Source: an uncultured Muribaculaceae bacterium
GTDB lineage: Bacteria > Bacteroidota > Bacteroidia > Bacteroidales > Muribaculaceae
Assembly (NCBI GenBank): GCA_905233845.1
Contig: CAJOFH010000023.1
Span: 1-43,686, forward strand
Reading direction: 5' to 3'
Length of the DNA stretch: 43,686 nucleotides
In this document: piece after piece, positions 24,312 through 33,495 of the stretch
Position numbering within the stretch: the first letter of the stretch is position 1
How the letters are laid out: each line of letters begins with the position of its first letter
The notes under the pieces: model-generated
Told to the model about the DNA's origin: nothing
Databases searched by the model: none
What the model saw: only the letters and a program-made list of their open reading frames with translations
Program-made: the position numbers and the translations under genes

Positions 24312-24584
24312 TTATTTAACCTTTGCGTTGAGTTCAGCACCAGCTTTGAATTTAACCACTTTCTTTGCAGCGATAGTGATTTTATCCTTTGTGCGAGGAT
24401 TTACACCTTGACGCTCGCCCTTCTCTACAACACCGAAAGTGCCAAAGCCGATAAGAGCAACTTTGTCACCCTTTGCAAGAGCGCCCTCAATTGCTCCGAG
24501 AGTTGCCTCGAGGGCAGCCTTAGCCTGAACTTTAGTTAATTTTGCTTCATTAGCAATAGCGTTTACTAATTCTGTTTTGTTCAT
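24312..24584 (-). CDS. hup: HU-family DNA-binding protein
   Basis: 90 aa nucleoid protein that bends DNA as a dimer. MNKTELVNAIANEAKLTKVQAKAALEA, split here as the N-terminal helices, then IGFGTFGVVEKGERQGVNPRT, the beta-arm signature with the intercalating Pro in NPRT, and KVVKFKAGAELNAKVK at the end. Complete and canonical. Confidence 0.95.
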   Translation of the reverse strand: MNKTELVNAIANEAKLTKVQAKAALEATLGAIEGALAKGDKVALIGFGTFGVVEKGERQGVNPRTKDKITIAAKKVVKFKAGAELNAKVK

Positions 24585-24637
24585 AATAATTGATGATTAA
24601 ATTGTTAACAAAATAGTTTTGAATGCTTTTAACATCG

Positions 24638-24667
24638 CAAATATAGAAAAACAAAAACATTCAGCAA
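24638..24667 (-). promoter_or_regulatory. Promoter of the HU gene
   Basis: On the minus strand, TTTG/TTG at 24665-24667, a 19-nt spacer, then TATATTTG at 24638-24645. This is one of the best consensus matches in the window. Confidence 0.75.
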
Positions 24668-24750
24668 AAAAAAATAGAACAATTTTTATATTTTTTATTA
24701 AAAAAGGTCATTTTTCATGCATTAAATGCCGATTTTTCGTGTTTTTAATA

Positions 24751-24758
24751 TATATTTG
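24751..24758 (+). promoter_or_regulatory. -7 box for the rhomboid operon
   Basis: TATATTTG, 77 nt before ATG 24836. It argues against translation from the upstream in-frame ATG at 24758, which overlaps the box itself. Confidence 0.6.
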
Positions 24759-24835
24759 TGCTCCGAAAACAATGTCTCACAGCTAGTGAGAAGTTTCGTA
24801 AAATACACTATATTTTATACATACATTCTATCAAA

Positions 24836-25588
24836 ATGGCTAACAATAATCGCTGGAGTGCTGTCATGCCTCCTGTCACCAAGAACCTTATAATTATAAA
24901 TGCCATCATGTGGGTGGCGACTATCTTGCTCAAGCAACGCGGACTTGTCGACTTGGACGAGTATTTGGGACTGCACTTCTGGCAAGGCAGTGATTTCCAC
25001 ATCCACCAGTTTTTCACCTACATGTTTATGCATGACTCCAGTGGCTTTTCTACAGGCATCGCCCACATCTTTTTCAACATGTTCTCGTTGTGGATGTTTG
25101 GTATGTTGCTTGAGAGGGTGATGGGGGCTAAGCGATATCTCTTCTTCTATATCTCCTGTGGATTGGGTGCGGCTCTTGTCCAGGAAATTGTGTGGCAAAT
25201 CTCGTGGCAAAGTATTCTTGCCAGCATTAACAATACCGACACTAATGTCATTAACAATGCTATTGCCAGTGGCGAAATCGATGGTAAATTCTTGAATGAG
25301 TTTTTCAATAATCTAATCACCGTTGGTGCCTCAGGAGCAGTGTTTGGCATTCTGCTGGCTTTTGGTGTTTTGTTCCCCAATCTGCCTATGTACATTATGT
25401 TTATCCCCATCCCTGTTAAGGCAAAGTGGGTGGTGATAGGCTATGGAGCCATCGAGTTGTTCTTCGGTGTGACAGGTGCGATGGATCATGTTGCGCATTT
25501 TGCACATCTGGGCGGTATGCTCTTTGGCGCACTGATTTTGTTCTATTGGAAGAAGAAGGGCGTTTTTGACCGTTATCATGAGATTTGA
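24836..25588 (+). CDS. Rhomboid-family intramembrane serine protease (first of two)
   Basis: 250 aa from MANNNRW. Six transmembrane helices can be traced. The catalytic serine sits in VGASGAVFGILLAFG (about 163-177) and the catalytic histidine in HVAHFAHLGGM (about 220-230). The HIFFNMFSLWMFG segment (about 81-93) supplies the oxyanion-side His/Asn. There is an inserted soluble loop (about 125-155, NNTDTNVINNAIASGE) between helices 3 and 4. It cleaves transmembrane segments within the inner membrane; substrates unknown. The next rhomboid gene overlaps its stop by 11 nt. Confidence 0.92.
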   Translation: MANNNRWSAVMPPVTKNLIIINAIMWVATILLKQRGLVDLDEYLGLHFWQGSDFHIHQFFTYMFMHDSSGFSTGIAHIFFNMFSLWMFGMLLERVMGAKRYLFFYISCGLGAALVQEIVWQISWQSILASINNTDTNVINNAIASGEIDGKFLNEFFNNLITVGASGAVFGILLAFGVLFPNLPMYIMFIPIPVKAKWVVIGYGAIELFFGVTGAMDHVAHFAHLGGMLFGALILFYWKKKGVFDRYHEI

Positions 25589-26492
25589 CGAGTTGAAAAA
25601 TCATTATAAGGCGTCATCGCTGTTGATGCGGTTTATCTACATCAACATTGCGGTGTTTGTGGCGCTACGTTTGGTTGGGCTGGTGTCGTTCCTTGGCACG
25701 GGTAGCACTAATAGCCTGCTGCAATGGGTTGAGCTTCCGGCAAGCCTAATGTTGTTACTTCGCCGCCCCTGGACCATAATAACCTATATGTTCTCTCATT
25801 ACGGTGTGTTGCACATTTTGTTCAACATGCTGTGGCTCTACTGGATGGGGAGAATATTTCTTGAGTTCTTCACTCCAAGACAATTGGGTGGACTCTATGT
25901 GCTTGGAGGTCTGGCAGGCGCAGCTCTCTATGTCGCTGCCTATAACCTCTTGCCTCATCTCAACAGCGAGAGTGCCATGTTGCTGGGTGCTTCTGCATCG
26001 GTCTTGGCTATTGTGATTGCTGTATCGGTTTATCGCCCTGACTATCAAATCAATCTGCTTTTTATTGGCGGCATATCTCTCAAGTGGGTGGCGATTGTCA
26101 CCGTTTTTATCGACCTGATAGGTATAGAGGGCGGCAATATGGGTGGACACATTGCACATTTGGGCGGAATGCTTATGGGGCTGTGGTTCGGGATGGCTAT
26201 CAAGCGAGGACATGACATAACTTCGTGGATTAATCGTTGTATCGATACCGTGGTTTCATTGTTTAGGCGTAGTAGCCACAAGGCATGGAAACCTATTGAG
26301 GGAAAAGCTAAGACATCGAAGAAATCGACTAAAAAGCAACCCAAAACTGCCGACGCAAAGAGCCAATCTTCGTCATCACTCAATGAGGAACGCTTGGACG
26401 AAATACTAGGTAAGCTCAAACGCTCAGGTTATGGTGCCCTGACTGATGAGGAGAAAGAATTCCTGTTTAACGCATCACGCAAACGGGAATAA
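25578..26492 (+). CDS. Rhomboid-family intramembrane serine protease (second of two, with cytoplasmic tail)
   Basis: 304 aa from MRFDELK (25578), which overlaps the previous gene by 11 nt. ATG 25566 is possible but less natural. Helices run with LHILFNMLWLYWMG (about 75-88), LLGASASVLAIVIA holding the catalytic Ser (GASAS in place of the usual GxSG), and HIAHLGGM with the catalytic His. After the membrane domain a Lys/Ser-rich tail (about 235-270) leads to a short helical end, LDEILGKLKRSGYGALTDEEKEFL, a motif found at the C terminus of many Bacteroidota rhomboids. Both catalytic residues are present, so it is predicted active. Confidence 0.9.
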   Translation: MRFDELKNHYKASSLLMRFIYINIAVFVALRLVGLVSFLGTGSTNSLLQWVELPASLMLLLRRPWTIITYMFSHYGVLHILFNMLWLYWMGRIFLEFFTPRQLGGLYVLGGLAGAALYVAAYNLLPHLNSESAMLLGASASVLAIVIAVSVYRPDYQINLLFIGGISLKWVAIVTVFIDLIGIEGGNMGGHIAHLGGMLMGLWFGMAIKRGHDITSWINRCIDTVVSLFRRSSHKAWKPIEGKAKTSKKSTKKQPKTADAKSQSSSSLNEERLDEILGKLKRSGYGALTDEEKEFLFNASRKRE

Positions 26493-26524
26493 ACTAAGTG
26501 TTGTAGCTGATTAAGTAATCAATA

Positions 26525-27646
26525 ATGAAAGGTTTGAGGCTGGGTAAATTGACGATAAAGACAGTGCTGCTTTTAATTACTGTGGTAATGGCAGTGACAA
26601 TGTTGCTTTCGGCTTGGGGTGGACTGGTATCTCCCGAAAAGAGTCGTTTATTGCCATTGGCTACCCTTGCTATGCCCTTGGTTTTGATAGTTAATGTGGT
26701 AATGGCACTCGTGTGGTTATGCATGTTCAAGTGGAAATATGCGCTCATCCCCATCGTTGCAATTGCCGTTTCGTGGAGTCCTGTGAGCATGGTGTGTCCG
26801 TTGAACTTCTTCGCCAAGATTGTCGACAATGACAAGTCTTTCAGGGTGATGACGTTCAATGTTGCCAACTTTGGTCCCTACGACCCAAGTAATCATAATC
26901 CATCGAAGTCGATGCGATATATACTTGATCAAGATGCCGATTTCGTGCTGCTGCAGGAAGGTTCACAGGAGCGCACCTACTTGGCGTTGTCCAATGTGAA
27001 GATGATGGCCAATGAGGTTGAACAGAAGTATCCCTATCACAGCGACGGATGGCGCGACCTGATGATTCTTTCCAAATACCCCTATACCGTTGTTCCCGAC
27101 TCGGCATTCGACGTGCTTCACGAAGCGCATGGTGGTGTATATGCCAAGGCCTTTGATATAGAGTTGCCAAATAGTAAGCAGCTGAGAATCCTGAACCTAC
27201 ATTTGCGTTCAATTGGGATGGGGGAGGGAGATAAGAACCTTTATGCCGACATCACCAAGCGTGGTGTGAATGTGCAGAAACGCAGTGAGTTAAGGAAAAT
27301 CAAGCACTCGCTGTTCGACAAACTTGACCGTGCCTTCAAGCGTCATGCCGAGGAGGCAGTGATAGTGCGCGGGCTCATCGATAACAGTCCCGGCAACTTA
27401 ATAGTTTGTGGTGACTTCAATGAAACTCCCGCATCCTACTGCTACCGCGCAATACGTGGCGATGACCTTAGCGATACTTTTCAGGACTGTGGAGCAGGTC
27501 TAACTTGGACTTTCTATGACCGAAGGCTCTTTTTCAAAATAGACCACATAATGTATCGTGGAGAAATAGAGGCGGTTGACTGGAAACGCGACAAGGAGGG
27601 CGACAGTGATCACTATCCACAGGTTGCTACTTTTGTTTGGAAATAA
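26525..27646 (+). CDS. Membrane-anchored endonuclease/exonuclease/phosphatase-family protein
   Basis: 373 aa. Three N-terminal transmembrane helices (about 12-33, 42-64 and 70-88) are followed by an EEP domain outside the membrane. Metal and active-site motifs: FRVMTFNVANFG (about 107-118), ADFVLLQEGS with the metal-binding Glu (about 138-147), LNLHLRS (about 225-231), CGDFNETP (about 296-303) and the terminal DSDHYPQVATF with catalytic Asp-His. Relatives hydrolyse phosphodiesters or phospholipids; the substrate cannot be called. Starts 32 nt after the second rhomboid gene, likely the same operon. Confidence 0.82.
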   Translation: MKGLRLGKLTIKTVLLLITVVMAVTMLLSAWGGLVSPEKSRLLPLATLAMPLVLIVNVVMALVWLCMFKWKYALIPIVAIAVSWSPVSMVCPLNFFAKIVDNDKSFRVMTFNVANFGPYDPSNHNPSKSMRYILDQDADFVLLQEGSQERTYLALSNVKMMANEVEQKYPYHSDGWRDLMILSKYPYTVVPDSAFDVLHEAHGGVYAKAFDIELPNSKQLRILNLHLRSIGMGEGDKNLYADITKRGVNVQKRSELRKIKHSLFDKLDRAFKRHAEEAVIVRGLIDNSPGNLIVCGDFNETPASYCYRAIRGDDLSDTFQDCGAGLTWTFYDRRLFFKIDHIMYRGEIEAVDWKRDKEGDSDHYPQVATFVWK

Positions 27647-27674
27647 TACTATAACTAAATTATATTTAAACATT

Positions 27675-29801
27675 ATGAGAAAAACAATTGTTTCATTACT
27701 CGCCATTGCTGTCTTGGCTCTGCCGGCAGCAGGCAAATCTCCTAAAAAAGTGAAAACTGAGTCAAATGTTAACCCATTCATGACGGAGTATACTACCAAG
27801 TACCAGATTCCGCCATTCGAGAGTATCAAGTATGAGCACTATATGTCAGCCCTTGAGGAGGGTATTGCGCAGCACAACAAGGAAATAGAGATGATTGCTG
27901 GCGCAAGACAGACTCCAACCTTTGAGAACACCGTGCTTGCACTCGATAATAGTGGTAAGTTATATAATAAAGTGTGCGCTGTGTTTGTGGCTTTGAATGA
28001 GAGCGACGCCACACCTGAGATGCAGGAAATCGCCGAGAAGTTCATGCCAATGATGACTGCTCACGGTGATGAAATCTACATGAACGACGGGTTGTTCTCG
28101 CGCATCAAGATGGTGTATAACAATGCCGACCAGATGGGGCTCAACCCAGTACAGAAGCGTCTTGTCGAGAAGTACTACAAGCGCTTTGTGCGCAAGGGCG
28201 CGCTGCTCAATCCCGAGCAGAAAGAAGAGCTTATGAAGGTTAACCAGCGTGAGTCGGAACTCGAGCTCGCTTTCGGTAAAAATGTGATGCGTGAGATGAG
28301 TGAGAATGTGATTTATGTCACTGACAAAGCTCAACTCTCGGGACTCTCTCAGGAGGCAATTGATGGTGCCGCCGAGCTTGCCAAGAGCCGTGGCCATGAG
28401 GGTTGGGGATTCACAGCATCGGCTGCCACTCGTCTGGCTGTTCTCAATGATGCCGACAATCGCGACCTGCGCGAGAAGATGTACAAGCTTTACACCTCTA
28501 CTGCCAGTCATGGTGATGAGTGGGACAACAGCAAGAACATTAACGAGATTCTCAAGTTGCGTCAGCGCAAAGCCAATTTATTGGGTTTTGACACCTATGC
28601 CGATTATGCTTGTGATCCCGTGATGGCAAAGACCGTGGAGAATGCTGAGGACCTACTCATGCAAATCTGGCGTCCAGCTATCAAGAAGGTTGATGAGGAA
28701 GTTGCCGATATGCAGAAGTATGCCGATGCTCACGGTGCTAATTTCAAACTTGAGCCTTGGGATTACTACTACTATGCCAACAAGGTGAAAGCCGAGCGTT
28801 ACAGCTTCAGCGAGGATGAGGTTCGTCCTTACTTTGAGCTCAACAGCGTTGTGAAGAATGGTATTTTCTACGTTGCCAACATGCTTTATGGCATCACTTT
28901 CACCGAGATGAAGGATGCTCCAAAATATAACCCCGAGGTTACCGTCTATGACGTTAAGGATGCCAATGGCAATCACTTGGCTGTGTTTATGACCGACTAT
29001 TTCCCACGTGCCACCAAGGCGCAAGGTGCTTGGATGAACGAGATGCAAAGTGCTTACAATTACAATGGTGTTGTAGAGCGTCCAATAGTTTACAACGTGG
29101 GTAGCTTCAATCCTCCAACTAAGGATACTCCTTCGTTGCTCTCGATTGACCAGGTTGAGACTGTGTTCCATGAGTTTGGACATGCTCTTCACGGAATGTT
29201 GACTCAGGTGGCTTATCGTGGCCTAGCTGGCACTAACATCGACCGTGACATGGTTGAAATGCCATCTCAAATAAACGAGCACTGGATGCTCGTGCCCGAG
29301 GTTCTCAAGAACTATGCTAAGCACTACAAGACTGGCGAGGTGATTCCTCAAGCGCTTGTTGATAAACTCATAGAGTCTTCGAAGTTCAATCAGGGCTTTA
29401 TGACCACTGAGCTTGTGGGCGCTGCTTTGCTCGACATTGAGTGGCACAAAATCAATTGGTGCGACAACATTGACGTGAAGGCCTTTGAGCGTTCAGTGGC
29501 AAAGCGTCTTCACATGCCCAAAATCATTGAGTATCGCTATCGCAGTCCTTACTTCAAGCACATCTTCAACAGCGAGGAGTACGCTTGTGGTTACTACACC
29601 TACTTGTGGGCTCAAGTGCTTGAGGCCGATGGCTGGGAGCGTTTCCAGCAGGAAGGTCCATTAAATGTGAATGTTGCCAACGACTACCGCCGCTACATCC
29701 TTGAGGCTGGAGACACCGAGGAACCCATGACCCTTTACAAAAAGTTCCGTGGCCGCGAGCCCGATGCCAAGGCTCTCCTCCGCCTCCGCGGCCTCGAGTA
29801 A
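27675..29801 (+). CDS. M3-family zinc metallopeptidase (peptidyl-dipeptidase / oligopeptidase), exported
   Basis: 708 aa from MRKTIVSLLAIAVL (27675). Upstream in-frame codons overlap the previous gene and lack a signal peptide. The signal peptide ends near AAG-KSPKK. The HEXXH zinc motif is FHEFGHALHGML (about 499-510), with the third ligand Glu in EMPSQINEHWM (about 527-537). The C-terminal RYRSPYFKHIFNSEEYACGYYTYLWA is typical of Dcp-type enzymes, where Tyr residues bind substrate. It releases dipeptides from oligopeptides in the periplasm. It follows the EEP gene by 28 nt. Confidence 0.92.
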   Translation: MRKTIVSLLAIAVLALPAAGKSPKKVKTESNVNPFMTEYTTKYQIPPFESIKYEHYMSALEEGIAQHNKEIEMIAGARQTPTFENTVLALDNSGKLYNKVCAVFVALNESDATPEMQEIAEKFMPMMTAHGDEIYMNDGLFSRIKMVYNNADQMGLNPVQKRLVEKYYKRFVRKGALLNPEQKEELMKVNQRESELELAFGKNVMREMSENVIYVTDKAQLSGLSQEAIDGAAELAKSRGHEGWGFTASAATRLAVLNDADNRDLREKMYKLYTSTASHGDEWDNSKNINEILKLRQRKANLLGFDTYADYACDPVMAKTVENAEDLLMQIWRPAIKKVDEEVADMQKYADAHGANFKLEPWDYYYYANKVKAERYSFSEDEVRPYFELNSVVKNGIFYVANMLYGITFTEMKDAPKYNPEVTVYDVKDANGNHLAVFMTDYFPRATKAQGAWMNEMQSAYNYNGVVERPIVYNVGSFNPPTKDTPSLLSIDQVETVFHEFGHALHGMLTQVAYRGLAGTNIDRDMVEMPSQINEHWMLVPEVLKNYAKHYKTGEVIPQALVDKLIESSKFNQGFMTTELVGAALLDIEWHKINWCDNIDVKAFERSVAKRLHMPKIIEYRYRSPYFKHIFNSEEYACGYYTYLWAQVLEADGWERFQQEGPLNVNVANDYRRYILEAGDTEEPMTLYKKFRGREPDAKALLRLRGLE

Positions 29802-29949
29802 CCCTTCACAATAATTTACAATTACTATAACGTTAGGTCTGGCGATTTTTTCGTACATCGCCAGACCTTTTGCAGCCATATAATTAAAGATAATAACATA
29901 AAAGATTTGTTTTTGGAATTGGTGTTTTGTGTTATTGAGAAATAAAAGC

Positions 29950-29957
29950 TAACTTTG
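29950..29957 (+). promoter_or_regulatory. -7 box for the thioesterase-dprA operon
   Basis: TAACTTTG, with TTTG ending at 29929 (20-nt gap), 26 nt before ATG 29984. Confidence 0.65.
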
Positions 29958-29983
29958 CAATTGTTTTTATTAAGCTACTGAGA

Positions 29984-30391
29984 ATGGAAGTCAACAAATA
30001 TATCTACACGCTGGAGATTGCTGTGCGGGACTATGAGCTCGATAGTGAGGGGATTGTGAATAACGCAAACTATCTGCACTATTTGGAGTTGACGCGTCAT
30101 GAGTTTTGCCACTGGGCGGGATACTCGTTCAAGGAGATGAGTGCCGACGGTATCATTCCTGTACTAAACCGCGTGGAAATAGACTACAAAACTCCTCTGC
30201 GCAGTGGCGATGTGATGCTCAGCAGCTTGTGGGTGGAGAAGAAGGGCATCCGATTTGTTTTTCATCAGGATATACGCAACAAGTTTACTGGCGAGATGGC
30301 GGTGAGTTCCGTCGTTTCGGTGGTGAGCCTTGAGGACGGCAAACTCTCACGCAGTGAGAAACTATTCCATAAATTTGAGAAATGGCTGTGA
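29984..30391 (+). CDS. Acyl-CoA thioesterase, 4HBT hot-dog fold
   Basis: 135 aa. The signature VRDYELDSEGIVNNANYLHYLEL, here split at residues about 12-34, is the YbgC/4-hydroxybenzoyl-CoA thioesterase pattern: Asp at the 'D(S/M)xGIVNNxxY' catalytic position, then the hot-dog helix and the strand VEIDYKTPLRSGD. It hydrolyses acyl-CoA thioesters; the substrate is unknown. Its stop overlaps the dprA start by 10 nt. Confidence 0.88.
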   Translation: MEVNKYIYTLEIAVRDYELDSEGIVNNANYLHYLELTRHEFCHWAGYSFKEMSADGIIPVLNRVEIDYKTPLRSGDVMLSSLWVEKKGIRFVFHQDIRNKFTGEMAVSSVVSVVSLEDGKLSRSEKLFHKFEKWL

Positions 30392-31509
30392 CCCTCCACC
30401 CCGACATATTGTACCAAATGGCATTTGCTGGCATACGCGGTATGGGTGTTGAACTTGCTCAACGTCTGCTTGACGTTATACCCAGCGAAAAGGAGTTTTT
30501 TGAGATGAGCGACCGTGAGCTCAAATCCATTACTGGAAGCCGAAGCAAGGTGTGGGAGCGCTCATTACGCGATGAGATGCTGCGCAAAGCAGAGCAAGAA
30601 CTGCGCTTTGTGGAGCAGAAGAACGTGAAGGTACAGTATTTTACTGATGACATTTTTCCCCAACGTCTGCTTAATGCCAGCGATGCTCCAATTTTGCTCT
30701 ATACGATAGGAGACTGCAACCTCAATGCAAAGCACGTGGTGAGCATCGTGGGCACGCGACGGAGCACGCATTATGGAGCCTCGTTCTGTGACAAACTCGT
30801 GGAAGGACTCTCGCTGATGTTGGAAAATGAGGTTGTAATAGTGAGCGGACTCGCCTACGGCACCGACATCAATGCCCATCGTGCCGCTCTGAAATACAAG
30901 GTACCAACGGTAGGCGTACAGGCTTGCGGACTTAACAAAATCTATCCTGCTGAGCATCGCAACGATGCTGCCCACATGGTGCAGCAAGGAGGGGCAGTAG
31001 TGAGCGACTACACCAGTCAAGACCAAATACATCGTGGCAATTTCCTTGCACGCAACCGCATCATTTCCGCATTGAGCGATTGCACCGTTGTGGTGGAAAG
31101 TGCCGACAAAGGTGGAGCACTGGTGACTGCCAACATTGCCGCCAGCTATAGTCGTGATGTCTTCGCCTTGCCAGGACGTGTCACCGATGAGTTCTCAAAG
31201 GGCTGCAACCGTCTCATCATGAACAATCAGGCCGCGGTAATAACATGTGCCGAAGACATCCTGAAAGCTATGCGGTGGGAGTCGAAACTGGTGCCAGAAA
31301 AAGCAACTGAGCTTGAACTCTTCCCGCAGCTAACTGCCGAACAGCAAAAGGTGGTCGACCTCTTGCGCAAACAAGGAGACCTCCACATCAACGATCTCGC
31401 GGGGCTCATGGCTTTGCCCATCTACCGTCTAATGGCGACCCTTGTGGAGCTAGACACAAAAGGTGTCATTGCAACTCTTCCTGGTTGCCGATATACATTG
31501 AAGCGATAA
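30382..31509 (+). CDS. dprA: DNA-processing protein DprA
   Basis: Binds incoming single-stranded DNA and loads RecA during transformation. 375 aa. An N-terminal helix-hairpin-helix/SAM-like region (about 1-70) precedes the Rossmann-like core with SIVGTRRSTHYG (about 122-133), SGLAYGTDINAHRAAL (about 154-169), LARNRIISALSD (about 218-229) and KGGALVTA. The C-terminal winged-helix DML1-like domain (QQKVVDLLRKQGDLHINDLA...) completes it. Full length. Translation is coupled to the thioesterase. Confidence 0.95.
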   Translation: MAVTLHPDILYQMAFAGIRGMGVELAQRLLDVIPSEKEFFEMSDRELKSITGSRSKVWERSLRDEMLRKAEQELRFVEQKNVKVQYFTDDIFPQRLLNASDAPILLYTIGDCNLNAKHVVSIVGTRRSTHYGASFCDKLVEGLSLMLENEVVIVSGLAYGTDINAHRAALKYKVPTVGVQACGLNKIYPAEHRNDAAHMVQQGGAVVSDYTSQDQIHRGNFLARNRIISALSDCTVVVESADKGGALVTANIAASYSRDVFALPGRVTDEFSKGCNRLIMNNQAAVITCAEDILKAMRWESKLVPEKATELELFPQLTAEQQKVVDLLRKQGDLHINDLAGLMALPIYRLMATLVELDTKGVIATLPGCRYTLKR

Positions 31510-31529
31510 CATTTAAATGCTATCGCTTC
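31500..31529. terminator. Hairpin at the end of dprA
   Basis: Perfect 9-bp stem GAAGCGATA / TATCGCTTC around 12 nt (the loop itself holds CATTTAAATG). It includes the dprA stop codon and lies between converging genes. No strong T tract, so termination is plausible but not certain. Confidence 0.5.
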
Positions 31530-31558
31530 AATATGATTTATGACCTTTGCCAACCAAT

Positions 31559-32218
31559 TTACTCATCGAGGTTGAAACCTATAGGTTTCAACATGGTTCG
31601 GGGTAGAGGTGTGTTCTTGATGGTTGGTTTTTTCCTTTTGGGGTAGGTTGTTGTTACAATGCGTTTGTGGGTGAGATAGTTCTCACTTGTTTCAACGGTT
31701 TTGCCTGTATTGCGCTCCAACTCAATCCTCTCGCTACCTATAAGGAAGAAGTCTCCGTTCTGATAACGGAAAACGTGCGTTGTGGTAGGCTGCACCCAAG
31801 TTCCTGCCGAGAAGAAATACTCCAGCATAATTTTGAGCACACCTTTGTTGGTGATCTCAAGGGTTGGAGTAATGTTCGTAAACTCGTCTTCGCGTGCAGG
31901 AATCACGTTGTCATATTGCTTGAAGAGCTTGAAGTTGCCATTTTTCTCCCCCCAGAAAACAGCGAGTACTGGCTGGTTGAAGTTGTAGACGTAACCGTCA
32001 TCGCGAGTCTTCATTTTATCTTTGTCGCAAGGAGTGGCGATGAGCACGAGGTCGGCAATACCGTCACCGTTGAGGTCGCCAGTCTTGTATATCGATTCCC
32101 ATCCGTTTGGAACTATGTCGGTGGCATTTGAACCACTGGTCTTGAGCCCTTGTGCCAAAGACTGCAATGGCAGTAACGCCACTGCAGTCATGATGATACT
32201 AATGAATATTTTGTTCAT
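31559..32218 (-). CDS. Exported protein with an EF-hand/FG-GAP-like calcium loop
   Basis: 219 aa with a signal peptide (MNKIFISIIMTAVALLPLQSLAQ). TGDLNGDGIADLVLIATP (about 46-63) is a DxNxDGxxD calcium loop of the type found in FG-GAP/VCBS repeats. The rest is beta-rich with a basic C-terminal part (PKRKKPTIKNTPLPR). Function unknown. Last gene of a four-gene leftward operon of exported proteins, 23 nt after its neighbour. Confidence 0.7.
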   Translation of the reverse strand: MNKIFISIIMTAVALLPLQSLAQGLKTSGSNATDIVPNGWESIYKTGDLNGDGIADLVLIATPCDKDKMKTRDDGYVYNFNQPVLAVFWGEKNGNFKLFKQYDNVIPAREDEFTNITPTLEITNKGVLKIMLEYFFSAGTWVQPTTTHVFRYQNGDFFLIGSERIELERNTGKTVETSENYLTHKRIVTTTYPKRKKPTIKNTPLPRTMLKPIGFNLDE

Positions 32219-32241
32219 TATTCTAAGTTGCTATGACTTGA

Positions 32242-32760
32242 TTAGCCTTTGGCTGTGGGATAGAATGTCAATTTCTCACCAGTGCTGTCGCCAAGAATCA
32301 GTTTAGTCTTGCTAACCGAGATAACTCTCATGTCGTCCATAAAAGCAGGAACACATTCGAGCATATCCCTTTTCGCCTGAGGTTCCATTTTTTTAAGCTC
32401 TCGCCTCATCAGTTGTTCATACATGGCTTTTGTCTCACGGTCAACGCCATTTATCTCATAGCTGATATTGAAGTCTGCTTTTTTCTTGTTGAAGCTCAGC
32501 GTAATGTCTCGTCCATCTTGGTTGTAGATACCAGGAACCGATAGAGAAACACGAATGGTCATACTTCCAGGTTCTAACTCTTCAAAAGTCTCTTGAGTAA
32601 GAATGATATAGCATTCACCATCATTATCAAAGTTCAAGACCATTTCAAGTTCCTCATCTCCAGGAACCATAGTAGTCCACGCAGTTCTTGTCAGGTTCTG
32701 AGCCTGAATTGTAACAGCCGATGCCAGCATCAGCAATAAAGCAAAAATAGTTTTCTTCAT
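32242..32760 (-). CDS. Exported protein of unknown function
   Basis: 172 aa, signal peptide MKKTIFALLLMLASAVTIQAQ. The mature part is a small beta-rich domain (LTRTAWTTMVPGDEELEMVLNF split over strands, lipocalin-like in flavour: start Trp, then alternating strands) with a helical insertion (KAMYEQLMRRELKKMEPQAKRDML). It resembles Bacteroidota proteins that follow a 'TxWxG' start, but I cannot assign a family. Spaced 23 and 33 nt from operon neighbours. Confidence 0.65.
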   Translation of the reverse strand: MKKTIFALLLMLASAVTIQAQNLTRTAWTTMVPGDEELEMVLNFDNDGECYIILTQETFEELEPGSMTIRVSLSVPGIYNQDGRDITLSFNKKKADFNISYEINGVDRETKAMYEQLMRRELKKMEPQAKRDMLECVPAFMDDMRVISVSKTKLILGDSTGEKLTFYPTAKG

Positions 32761-32793
32761 AATAGTTAAATATTTAATTGTCAGTAAATAATG

Positions 32794-33459
32794 TTATTTG
32801 TCAATTTTGAATGAAGCACCGTTCCATACCATTGTGCCTGTGCGCTGCATTGCTTTAGGCACAGCATTAGGGTCAGCCATGCGGAAGGTTATATTCTTGC
32901 CTACGCGTGGCAGCTGATAGCATGGCTGATACTTATTGGCATCCTCATTTTCAGCTGTTTTCACCTCATTGGTCACCTTCTTGCTGGCTTTAGCCTTGTT
33001 AAGCATGTCAACAGGCTGTGGCTCACGGTCAAAAGGAGCGTCGATGAGCTTCATCTCCTTGGTCTTCACATTGTAGCGATAGAAATACAGGAAGCTCTCA
33101 TCAAATCCCATGCCATTGCTCACACGGTTAACGGCAACCAGCTTCTCATTCTTGTTTGTGCAGTTCCAGAAGCACATTTCAAGGGTCTCAACTACGTCGC
33201 CTTGCTTTTCAGTGTATTTAGCATAGCCGTTTTTGGTGTCGATAACCCATTGCTTTGTGTTGACTTTGTTTAACTCTGCAAGTGCGTTGCGCTCGAAAGA
33301 TTCTCCCTCTTCACATTCCGAGCAATAAGCCTTGGCAAAGTCTTTAATTGTGGGTTTAACGCCCTTGGTTTTTACGATGCACGACTCGGTCTGAGCCATA
33401 GCAACAACAGGTATCGCACAAATTGCGATAACGAGTAACGATTTCAATAAGTTTCTCAT
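32794..33459 (-). CDS. Exported protein of unknown function
   Basis: 221 aa, signal peptide MRNLLKSLLVIAICAIPVVAMAQ. Cys-containing segments (YCSECEEGE near 45, CFWNCTN near 98) and an alternating-strand pattern suggest a periplasmic beta protein, perhaps disulfide-stabilised. The second half includes a charged linker (KASKKVTNEVKTAENEDANK). No known family recognised. Second gene of the operon headed by the FGE-fold protein, 36 nt after it. Confidence 0.65.
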   Translation of the reverse strand: MRNLLKSLLVIAICAIPVVAMAQTESCIVKTKGVKPTIKDFAKAYCSECEEGESFERNALAELNKVNTKQWVIDTKNGYAKYTEKQGDVVETLEMCFWNCTNKNEKLVAVNRVSNGMGFDESFLYFYRYNVKTKEMKLIDAPFDREPQPVDMLNKAKASKKVTNEVKTAENEDANKYQPCYQLPRVGKNITFRMADPNAVPKAMQRTGTMVWNGASFKIDK

Positions 33460-33495
33460 TGTTATGGTTAATATATAAGTAATAATTCTGTTTTA

